Below, in pieces: positions 8,118 to 15,486 of a stretch of 64,000 nucleotides of DNA. Positions within the stretch are counted from its first letter, which is position 1. Each line of letters starts with the position of its first letter. Both the position numbers and the translations under genes were made by a program. The notes beneath the pieces were generated by a model that was given only the letters and a program-made list of their open reading frames with translations, had not been told where the DNA came from and made no database searches. The DNA lies in NCBI GenBank assembly GCA_046269235.1, contig JBJZOS010000005.1, forward strand, positions 1 to 64,000, given 5' to 3'. The DNA is from Soonwooa sp032078105 (lineage in GTDB: Bacteria > Bacteroidota > Bacteroidia > Flavobacteriales > Weeksellaceae).

Positions 8118-8188
8118 TTATCTATAAAATAGAGAAATTTGAAAAAAATTGTAATTTTATCTATAATATAGCTAAATTTGCAAAAAAT
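8118..8188. repeat. tandem duplication upstream of rsmA
   Basis: Two 32-base units at 8118-8149 and 8157-8188 match at 28 of 32 positions (both begin TTATCTATAA and contain AAATTTG). The second unit contains the -7 box TAAATTTG; in the first the box is degraded to GAAATTTG. It looks like a duplicated promoter segment. Confidence 0.75.
8149..8180 (+). promoter_or_regulatory. predicted promoter of rsmA
   Basis: A -7 box TAAATTTG (8173-8180) with a -33 TTG at 8149-8151, spaced 21 bases. The rsmA start codon follows 15 bases later, so the untranslated leader is very short. Confidence 0.55.
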
Positions 8189-8194
8189 AATCAC

Positions 8195-8965
8195 TTGAAC
8201 GTAAGAGCTAAAAAACACCTCGGTCAACATTTCTTAACCGATCAAAATATTGCAAGAAACATTGTCGAAGGACTTTCTTACCAAGGTTATGACCAAGTTT
8301 TGGAAGTTGGCCCCGGTATGGGCGTACTAACCAAATCTTTGTTGGACAAAACAACAGAAACCTTTGTTGCAGAAATTGATACCGAATCTATTGATTATCT
8401 TAAAATTCATTATCCGAAGTTACAAGAACAACATTTCGTTGGAGACTTTCTGAAAATTGACATTCCTACAGTTTTTAAAGGGCAGCTGGCTGTTATCGGG
8501 AATTTTCCGTACAATATATCGTCACAGATCTTATTTAAAATAGTTGACAATTACGAAGTTGTGCCAGAGATGGTCGGGATGTTCCAAAAAGAAGTTGCAG
8601 AACGTACCGCCGCAAAACCGCGCACCAAAGATTATGGAATTTTATCTGTAATGATCCAAGCTTATTACGACGTTGACTATCTTTTCACGGTTCACGAAAA
8701 TGTTTTCAATCCTCCGCCTAAAGTAAAATCTGGTGTTATCCGCATGCTCCGGAATCCAAAAGAAGGTTTGGCAGGCAACGAAGATCTTTTTAAGAAAATT
8801 GTAAAAGCTGGTTTTAACCAAAGACGTAAAAAACTTAGCAATGCTCTAAAAGTGCTCAACATCCCAGAAAGTATGAAAACACATGCTTTCCTTGACATAA
8901 GAGCTGAAGAATTGTCGGTGGCAGATTTCATCAATTTTGCTAATGAATGGAAAGATGCGCACTAA
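8195..8965 (+). CDS. rsmA: 16S rRNA dimethyladenosine transferase RsmA (KsgA)
   Basis: Dimethylates two adjacent adenines near the 3' end of 16S rRNA during small-subunit assembly. Visible family motifs are KKHLGQHFL near the N terminus, the SAM-binding LEVGPGMGVLTK at residues 36-47, the catalytic GNFPYNIS, and a C-terminal domain with FNQRRKKLSNAL. The length of 256 residues is normal. The start is a TTG at 8195, because no ATG precedes KKHLGQHF and the promoter lies just upstream. It is followed by a strong terminator, so it appears to be a single-gene transcript. Confidence 0.96.
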   Translation: MNVRAKKHLGQHFLTDQNIARNIVEGLSYQGYDQVLEVGPGMGVLTKSLLDKTTETFVAEIDTESIDYLKIHYPKLQEQHFVGDFLKIDIPTVFKGQLAVIGNFPYNISSQILFKIVDNYEVVPEMVGMFQKEVAERTAAKPRTKDYGILSVMIQAYYDVDYLFTVHENVFNPPPKVKSGVIRMLRNPKEGLAGNEDLFKKIVKAGFNQRRKKLSNALKVLNIPESMKTHAFLDIRAEELSVADFINFANEWKDAH

Positions 8966-8986
8966 AAAGCATTAATCAAAATATTT

Positions 8987-9026
8987 AATTCTCCCAGAAA
9001 ATTAATTTTCTGGGAGAATTTGTTTT
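8987..9026 (+). terminator. rho-independent terminator of rsmA
   Basis: A 14-base stem, AATTCTCCCAGAAA with its complement around a short AT loop, followed by TGTTTT. It begins 21 bases after the rsmA stop. Confidence 0.85.
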
Positions 9027-9062
9027 ACAAAAAATTGTATTTTAGAAACATAAAATACAATT

Positions 9063-9620
9063 ATGAAAAAACTTCTTTTACTAAGCCTGATTTTTCCTTT
9101 CGCATTTTCGTGTCAGAAAAAAGAAGAACCCGACATCGAGCGCACCAAAGAGCTAATAGAATACCGCAAAAAATTAATAACTCTAGAACCTGAACAAAGA
9201 TTAAAAGATTTTTCGGCGACGACTATTTCTGGTAAGACTTTTAATACTAAAGATTATCTCGGAAAAACATTAGTCATTATTGTATATCCCAAAAGTTATC
9301 TTCAAAAATCGGATACCTACAATATGCCTGCAGAAATGAATCGCGTCTATGAGGCGACGAAAGATAAAGCCAACTTCATTGGAATTCTTGAAGATCACGA
9401 TGATGACCAAAATGCACTTCATCAAAAGATGAAAAACTCAGGAATCCTATTTGATCAAATTGATAACACACAAAGCACCGAAAAGCAAAGACAAATTTTA
9501 CTTGGTTCATTTTGCTATCCTTTAAAAACAGTTATTGATAAAGATGGTAAAATTGTATACAGTAAATGTGGCGGTCACGGTGAAGAAAACCTAATCGAAG
9601 CCATCAATAGTTTGGGCTAA
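9063..9620 (+). CDS. redoxin-like lipoprotein
   Basis: A 185-residue lipoprotein. The signal peptide ends in FAFSC, with the lipidated Cys at residue 17. The rest resembles the AhpC/redoxin thioredoxin fold: LKDFSATTISGKTF, a strand LGKTLVIIVYPKSY, and a late FCYPLKTVIDKDGKIVY. The usual active-site Cys after the YPKS strand is missing. The two remaining cysteines, C151 and C169, sit near the cis-Pro loop and in KCGGHG instead. It may be a non-catalytic or altered redoxin held in the envelope. No operon partner is evident. Confidence 0.72.
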   Translation: MKKLLLLSLIFPFAFSCQKKEEPDIERTKELIEYRKKLITLEPEQRLKDFSATTISGKTFNTKDYLGKTLVIIVYPKSYLQKSDTYNMPAEMNRVYEATKDKANFIGILEDHDDDQNALHQKMKNSGILFDQIDNTQSTEKQRQILLGSFCYPLKTVIDKDGKIVYSKCGGHGEENLIEAINSLG

Positions 9621-9789
9621 AAACACTAACTATTGACGACGATTTTCAAAAAAGAGAATGTCTTTTGTTAAAAATTAACATTATAGAAAAACTGATTGAA
9701 CCAAAGCGACTAACCGACTTACAATCAGAGTCAATAACTGGATTCACCACTTCAAAATTTAACGTTTATTATGAATTAACAATTCTTTT

Positions 9790-9808
9790 TTGGCACGTTA
9801 TTTCCTTG
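9790..9808 (+). promoter_or_regulatory. candidate sigma-54 promoter
   Basis: TTGGCACG at 9790-9797 is a perfect -24 element. Four bases later comes TTCC where TTGC would be expected, so one base of the -12 element is off. The YtxH-like gene starts about 40 bases downstream. No TAnnTTTG box is present in this gap. Confidence 0.4.
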
Positions 9809-9849
9809 TACTCTTATAACAAATAGTTAATAATTAAAACAAATAAATT

Positions 9850-10086
9850 ATGGGATCTAAAAGAAACGGCCTTTTGGCATTATTAGGATTAGGCGCTTTA
9901 GCATATTGGAAATACAAAAAGTCAACGCCGGAAGAGCAACAAGCTGTAAAAGATAAAGTCAATACTGCAAAAGACAACTTAACAAAATTCGGTAACGATC
10001 TAAAATCCAAAGCGAACGAAGTAGTTGAACAAGCAAAAAATAAAGCTGGTGAATTAAAACAAGATGTTAAAAATTCGGCTCAATAA
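9850..10086 (+). CDS. YtxH-like small stress protein
   Basis: A 78-residue protein with one short hydrophobic N-terminal segment (GLLALLGLGALAYWKYKK) followed by a long charged helix rich in Lys, Ala and Asn (DNLTKFGNDLKSKANEVVEQ). This is the usual form of YtxH/CsbD-type stress proteins, which are membrane-anchored helices of unknown mechanism. The 229-base gap upstream holds a candidate sigma-54 promoter and no other gene. A terminator follows directly, so it is transcribed alone. Confidence 0.7.
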   Translation: MGSKRNGLLALLGLGALAYWKYKKSTPEEQQAVKDKVNTAKDNLTKFGNDLKSKANEVVEQAKNKAGELKQDVKNSAQ

Positions 10087-10095
10087 CATTAATTA

Positions 10096-10130
10096 TAAAA
10101 GACTGTCTAGAAAGGCAGTCTTTTAATTTT
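10096..10130 (+). terminator. rho-independent terminator
   Basis: Stem AAAAGACTGTCT and GGCAGTCTTTT with a short loop, then ATTTT. It ends the YtxH-like transcript. The following stretch to 10323 holds nothing further that I can support. Confidence 0.8.
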
Positions 10131-10323
10131 ATTACAATACTTTTTAATTCTATTAAAAATATCACGAAGAGCCGGATGTATTGTCTTAATTTTAAAATTT
10201 ACACAATCCATCCGCACGATTGCCGTCGAAGTATTCATAAATATGGTTTTAAAAAGCTCTGCATAAAACCCTGATATTGAGTCTTGTATAGCCAATGGAT
10301 TTTACACTATGCTAAATTAAAAA

Positions 10324-12873
10324 CTACGCAGAGTTACGACTTGCATTAATATTACCAAACAAAGATCGAATCACTAACTTCTCATAAACGGCTTTATTAT
10401 GAGTATTTTTCTGTATTTGCATTAACGCATATTGCTGAATACTAAGAAGCGGAAGGACGATTTTTTCTCTTATTAAAACCGATTTTCTGTTGAGCGGTTC
10501 TTCTTGCATCAACACTTTAAAACCTGTTAATTCTAACATCAATTCTTTTGAAAGCTTGAATTCATCAAAAAGAACATTCCAAAACTCACCAAATTTTTTA
10601 TTTTCTTTCATATAGTAGGTTAATGGAAAATAAGTTTTGTTCATCGACATCATCGAGTTAAGAACCAAAGTTTTGAAAAAATCTGAATGTTGGTACAAGA
10701 ATTTAACCTCATCAAATCGACCTTCATCTTTCAAAATTTTAAGCGCGGTCCCGAATCCATAAAAGCCAGGAACATTCTGCTTAAGTTGCGACCAAGAGCC
10801 CACAAAAGGTATCGCTCGCAGATCTTCAAACTTCAATTCGCCATCCGCGCCACGTTTGCTCGGACGACTTCCAATGTTAGTTTTTCCGTAATATTCGAGC
10901 GTGCTCATCTCTTGCAAATATGGCACAAACATCGGATCCGCTTTTAACTCAGAATATTTTTTGAAACTAAGTTCCGCTAAATTATCAATTAAAAGACGCT
11001 CTTTTTCTGTCAAATCTTTTTTAGAATTTTCAAAAACGTCATTTTCAATTCCTGCTGTCAACAATTGTTCAAAATTATATTTCGCTTGGTCTTTATTTCC
11101 GAAGACACTTGTAATCGTTTGGCCTTGTATCGTCAATTCCAACTCGTTATTAGCGATTGTTTTTCCTTGTGAAGCATAAAAATCATGCGTCTTGCCACCA
11201 CCTCTTGCTGGCGGACCACCACGACCATCGAAGAAGACAACTTTAATCCCAAATTCTTTTGCAACCCTTGTCAAACGCTCTTTTGCTCGATAGATTTCCC
11301 AATTGGCTTTTAAATAACCGCCATCTTTTGTTCCATCCGAAAAACCTAACATTATATACTGCTGATTGTTGCGTCTATTGAGATGAGCCTGATAAAACGG
11401 AAGTTGATACAAATCTCGCATTACAGCTTCGGCGTTATCGAGACCTTCCATGGTTTCAAAAAGAGGAACAATATCCATTTTGATAAGCTCATTTTGATAA
11501 CCACTAACTTTAAACAAGGCCAAAACATTCATCACATCTTTCACCTCATCCGAATTAGAAATGATGTAACGGTGCATGCCGCGTTCACCATTTTGTTGTT
11601 GAATTTTAGTAATATTCAAAATATTTTGCAAAGTATCTTTTACAATTTCATCTTCAAAATCATTAGGTTTAACATGATTATGACACACCAAAAGGCTTTC
11701 ATATTTTTGCTGATTAGAAAGACTTAAGTTTTCTTCGTTTTTAAATAAATGATTGCAAATAGTATCTACAATTTTCTGATGAACACGGCTATCTTGACGA
11801 ATATCTAAAGTCGCAAAATGGGTTCCAAAAATCTTCACGCGATCACGATAATCGTCCAATAATTCTCGGAAAAGCGACTGATGTTCTGTAAGTAATATAT
11901 GCTCGGCTTGATCTATTTTAGCAATAATTTCTGTTTCATAAATTTCAAAATCTTTTTGGAAAATCGCTTGATATAATTGCTGACTCAAATCTTCCAAAAC
12001 TTCGGAAACACCTCTAAAACTAAGTCTTCTTCTCAAATTTTTTAGATGTCCATAATAACATTTAAGAATCGAACTTCGCAGCTCTTTTGCGACTTCCAAA
12101 GTGACATCAGCCGTCACAAACGGATTTCCGTCGCGATCACCGCCTGGCCAAAAACCAAGTTTTATAATATCTGGATGTAAGTGAAAATCATCGGTTCCGA
12201 AGGTGTCTTTAAGTTTTTTGAATAGATCACCAATGCTTTGATAATAGACGTATCGCAAATAATAGATAATACTCATAGCCTCATCCAAAGGCGTCGGACG
12301 TTCTTTATTAACAAATGGCGTCTTGCCTAACTGTTGCAAAAGCACGTCAATATTTGTCACAGAATCATTCTGGATAGCATCTCGCAAATCATGAATAATT
12401 CGCTGAACTGCGTTGGGATAAAACTGAGTTGGATGCGCCGTAAAAACGATTTTAACAGAAAAATCTTTTAACTTTTTTCGAACATCAGTTAAACGATGAT
12501 CCTGCAAAGCGCGTTCGTAAAGATTAAGAACGGTGCCCGAATCGGCATCGGAATGCAACTTTTGAAAAGCTGCATCTTCGATACTGTCAAATAAAACCAC
12601 CTGTCGCTCGATATACTGAACGATCTTGAAAAGCAATTCTATCTTTTGTTCTTCAGATTGCAGATCGGTATGATTTTTAAAAAATGAATTGATAATCGTT
12701 TCTGGAGACAAAGCTTTCTCATAACCATCTTTACTTTCTTCATATAAAAACGGCAGCAACATACCGATATTCGTCATTTTGTCATAAGGCAAACTCATGA
12801 ACAACGAATTGTATATTTGGAATTTGTTCTCAACAAGTTGACGGAAAACTTCGGATTTTTTATCATTCATCAT
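10324..12873 (-). CDS. ppc: phosphoenolpyruvate carboxylase
   Basis: Carboxylates phosphoenolpyruvate to oxaloacetate, refilling the citric acid cycle. All catalytic signatures are present: FTAHPTQ with the active-site His at residue 147, GFWPGGDRDGNPFVT, GFSDGTKDGG and FFDGRGGPPARGGG. At 849 residues it is the size usual in Bacteroidetes. The C terminus reads GNINASRNSA. Two ATG codons stand together at the start. A -7 box (TAAATTTG, 12878-12885 on the minus strand) lies only five bases before the first, so the second ATG at 12870 is also possible. Confidence 0.97.
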   Translation of the reverse strand: MMNDKKSEVFRQLVENKFQIYNSLFMSLPYDKMTNIGMLLPFLYEESKDGYEKALSPETIINSFFKNHTDLQSEEQKIELLFKIVQYIERQVVLFDSIEDAAFQKLHSDADSGTVLNLYERALQDHRLTDVRKKLKDFSVKIVFTAHPTQFYPNAVQRIIHDLRDAIQNDSVTNIDVLLQQLGKTPFVNKERPTPLDEAMSIIYYLRYVYYQSIGDLFKKLKDTFGTDDFHLHPDIIKLGFWPGGDRDGNPFVTADVTLEVAKELRSSILKCYYGHLKNLRRRLSFRGVSEVLEDLSQQLYQAIFQKDFEIYETEIIAKIDQAEHILLTEHQSLFRELLDDYRDRVKIFGTHFATLDIRQDSRVHQKIVDTICNHLFKNEENLSLSNQQKYESLLVCHNHVKPNDFEDEIVKDTLQNILNITKIQQQNGERGMHRYIISNSDEVKDVMNVLALFKVSGYQNELIKMDIVPLFETMEGLDNAEAVMRDLYQLPFYQAHLNRRNNQQYIMLGFSDGTKDGGYLKANWEIYRAKERLTRVAKEFGIKVVFFDGRGGPPARGGGKTHDFYASQGKTIANNELELTIQGQTITSVFGNKDQAKYNFEQLLTAGIENDVFENSKKDLTEKERLLIDNLAELSFKKYSELKADPMFVPYLQEMSTLEYYGKTNIGSRPSKRGADGELKFEDLRAIPFVGSWSQLKQNVPGFYGFGTALKILKDEGRFDEVKFLYQHSDFFKTLVLNSMMSMNKTYFPLTYYMKENKKFGEFWNVLFDEFKLSKELMLELTGFKVLMQEEPLNRKSVLIREKIVLPLLSIQQYALMQIQKNTHNKAVYEKLVIRSLFGNINASRNSA

Positions 12874-12973
12874 ACAACAAATTTAATAATATAATAATTC
12901 TGTTCTTAATAAAATAATTTTAAATTGCTAGTTTTAATTAAACACTTAAACAAGCTATCTAAGTTTTATAAAA

Positions 12974-13417
12974 ATGTTATTACTCCTTATTTTAATAAAT
13001 AGTGTGCTACTATTTTCGCTTTTACTTTTTAGCGCATTAACCTACCAGAATTTACCCAAACGAATTCCTATTCATTTTGGATTGAATGGTGATGCTGATG
13101 GATTTAGTAGCAAAATATTTTACTGGTTGTTACCCATTTTAGGACTTTTGTTTTTCTCGCTATTCAGTTTGCAGGCTAATGATTTAAAATCACTAAAAAT
13201 TTCGGATTCTTTATTAAAATTAAATTGGTTTTCGGACAAAGAAAACATCGCGATACTTTCTATTAACACCTTTGTTTTGATTTTATTTTTAGAAATCCAA
13301 TCCAGCATTTATAAAGTTGCTAAAGGAAAACAAACAAAACTATCCAAATCGGTTTGGATCTGGACAGTCGTTATTATTATTGTTAGTCTATTATTGGCTA
13401 TTTTGACAAATAGTTAA
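12974..13417 (+). CDS. DUF1648 domain-containing membrane protein
   Basis: A 147-residue membrane protein with four hydrophobic helices. Between helices one and two lies LPKRIPIHFGLNGDADGFSS, the DUF1648 signature. Related proteins such as SdpI in Bacillus act in immunity to a cannibalism toxin, but most DUF1648 proteins have no known role. The 3' end overlaps the convergent nnr gene by 20 bases. Confidence 0.82.
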   Translation: MLLLLILINSVLLFSLLLFSALTYQNLPKRIPIHFGLNGDADGFSSKIFYWLLPILGLLFFSLFSLQANDLKSLKISDSLLKLNWFSDKENIAILSINTFVLILFLEIQSSIYKVAKGKQTKLSKSVWIWTVVIIIVSLLLAILTNS

Positions 13418-14888
13418 AAACTTTTCCGACGCTTTCAATAACATCGGAAGCTAAAAGACTTTCTTTCGCTTGATTTTTGAGCGCTAAATCGGCGGCTTTC
13501 CCATGAATCCACACGCCAAAAATTGCAGCCTCCTTTGGTGAATATTTTTGAGCCAAAAGCGAGGTGATAATACCTGTCAACACGTCACCACTTCCGCCTT
13601 TTGCAAGTCCAGAATTACCGCTGATGTTGTAATAAACTTCTCCAGTATGTAAAATAATCTGTGTATGATGATCTTTAAGAACGATGTTCAGTTGGTATTT
13701 TTTAGCAATTTCTTTTGCCAGTTCTAAGCGTTCAAAAGAGCTCGCGGATAGCCCAAAAATCCTTTCAAATTCTTTAGGATGTGGCGTAAGAATAGAATCT
13801 TTTGGCACCCAAGATAAAAGATTAAGATGCGTTGAAAAAATCGCTAAAGCATCTGCATCTAAAACAACGGGACGACTATGACTTCGTAAAAAATTTTCTA
13901 ATGCAGAACGGGCAATTTCATTTTTCCCAAATCCTGGGCCAATGCCGTATTCTCCGTCTTCTATGTAATTAATATGTTCAACTTCTTTGATTCCTGAAAA
14001 TTCGAACATTGCTTCTGGAACTTGCATAAGGCAAGAAGAATACGCACATTCGGGCGCATTAATAAAGGTTAAACCAGCACCAGTCCTTGCAGCAACACGT
14101 CCTGCCAAAAGTATCGCACCTGTTTTCCCATACGTTCCTCCCACCAAAACGGCTTTTCCAAAATGTCCTTTATGGCTAAATTCTGAACGTGTTTTATAAA
14201 TCCGTTTAATCTCTGCATCATTTACAACAAAAGAGCTGACAACGACTTCATTAATATATTTTGCACTAAGGTCAACATCTAACACATGAATCCTGCCACA
14301 ATTGACACCCGTCTCCGAATGAAAAAACGTCTTCTTGTAAAATTGGAAGCTAAGCGTATCATTAGCTCTCACGTAAATACTACTATCTTTATCTCCGTCC
14401 GGACTAAGCCCAGATGGTACGTCTAGAGAAACAACGCGATTAGAAAGCTTATTAATGTCGGTGATAACATTCTCCCAAGGTTGACCAATACTCTTATTAA
14501 GACCGATACCAAAAATAGCATCTACAATAACAGTGGAGTTAATAATAGTACCAGGTGTAAAATCACTGGCATCAATAATAGGTACTGTCTCTTGTATGCG
14601 TTGCAAATTGGTTGCCGCATCTTTTGAAAATTTTTTACCGTAATTAACTACGACTTTAACTTTTCTGTTATGTTGAGCTAGCAATCGTGCTAATGCCAAA
14701 CCATCTCCGCCATTATTCCCATTTCCACAAATAATAATAAAGTCATCACTAGGATTAACATTTTTTAAAAGCCAATGACAACTTTCAGAAGCCGCTTTCT
14801 CCATGAGATTTACGGAAAAAATAGGTTTATTTTTTATTGTAAATTGATCACATTCGCGCAATTGGTTAACATTGAGTATTTTCATCAT
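13398..14888 (-). CDS. nnr: bifunctional NAD(P)H-hydrate epimerase / dehydratase
   Basis: Repairs damaged hydrated NADH and NADPH. The N-terminal half (about residues 1-215) is the epimerase, with CGNGNNGGDGLALAR and VSLDVPSGLSPDGD. The C-terminal half is the ADP-dependent dehydratase, with VLVGGTYGKTGA, LDADALAIF, LTPHPKEF and SGLAKGGSGDVLTGI. At 496 residues it is a complete fusion of both domains. Two ATGs stand together at the start. It overlaps the convergent DUF1648 gene by 20 bases, with no regulatory link evident. Confidence 0.95.
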   Translation of the reverse strand: MMKILNVNQLRECDQFTIKNKPIFSVNLMEKAASESCHWLLKNVNPSDDFIIICGNGNNGGDGLALARLLAQHNRKVKVVVNYGKKFSKDAATNLQRIQETVPIIDASDFTPGTIINSTVIVDAIFGIGLNKSIGQPWENVITDINKLSNRVVSLDVPSGLSPDGDKDSSIYVRANDTLSFQFYKKTFFHSETGVNCGRIHVLDVDLSAKYINEVVVSSFVVNDAEIKRIYKTRSEFSHKGHFGKAVLVGGTYGKTGAILLAGRVAARTGAGLTFINAPECAYSSCLMQVPEAMFEFSGIKEVEHINYIEDGEYGIGPGFGKNEIARSALENFLRSHSRPVVLDADALAIFSTHLNLLSWVPKDSILTPHPKEFERIFGLSASSFERLELAKEIAKKYQLNIVLKDHHTQIILHTGEVYYNISGNSGLAKGGSGDVLTGIITSLLAQKYSPKEAAIFGVWIHGKAADLALKNQAKESLLASDVIESVGKVFNYLSK

Positions 14889-15030
14889 GTAGTTTTTGCT
14901 AATTTAATAAAATCAACTAAACAAATATCATCTATTTCTATATTTTGTGATATGTTTCGAAAATAAAATATAAAGTTCACAAAATTGTAATATATTTTCA
15001 TACTTTTACAGGCATATTAAACAAAACACT

Positions 15031-15417
15031 ATGGGATTTATTAAAGAATTCAAAGAATTTGCTGTTAAAGGCAATGTGATTGACTTGGCTGTCGGTGTAG
15101 TTATCGGCGGTGCATTTGGTAAAATTGTTACGTCTTTGGTAGAAGACATTATTACACCAGCCATCCTAAATCCAGCTTTGAAAGCGATTAATGCAGAAAA
15201 TCTTTCTCAATTGGTTGTTCCTGGTACAGCGATTAAGTATGGAAATTTTTTATCGTCTGCAATCTCTTTCTTGGTTGTAGCTTTTGCATTATTTTTAATG
15301 ATTAAAGGTATTAACAAACTGAAAAAGCCGGTTCCAGTTGCAGAAGAAGCTCCAGCAGGGCCAACTCAGGAAGAACTTTTAACGCAAATCAGAGATCTTT
15401 TAAAAGAAAAAAAATAA
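15031..15417 (+). CDS. mscL: large-conductance mechanosensitive channel MscL
   Basis: A 128-residue channel that opens under membrane tension to release solutes during osmotic downshock. It has the amphipathic N terminus FIKEFKEFAVKGNVIDLAVG, the first pore helix with VVIGGAFGKIVTSL, a second helix, and a charged C-terminal coil (EELLTQIRDLLKEKK). Length and topology are normal. It is transcribed alone and shares a two-way terminator with the converging S9 peptidase gene. Confidence 0.96.
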   Translation: MGFIKEFKEFAVKGNVIDLAVGVVIGGAFGKIVTSLVEDIITPAILNPALKAINAENLSQLVVPGTAIKYGNFLSSAISFLVVAFALFLMIKGINKLKKPVPVAEEAPAGPTQEELLTQIRDLLKEKK

Positions 15418-15435
15418 TCTTTTTTGCTAAAAAAC

Positions 15436-15470
15436 AAAAAAAACCATCGAAATTTTTCGATGGTTTTTTA
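15436..15470. terminator. bidirectional terminator between mscL and the S9 peptidase gene
   Basis: Stem CCATCGA and TCGATGG with an A run before it and a T run after it, so it can end transcription from both sides. Confidence 0.85.
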
Positions 15471-15486
15471 TTATTAAAATCTATGT

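Noticed and set aside
10107..10295. Minus-strand ORF of 62 codons between the YtxH-like gene and ppc
   Set aside because: It runs through the terminator hairpin, has no recognisable start context and no family features.
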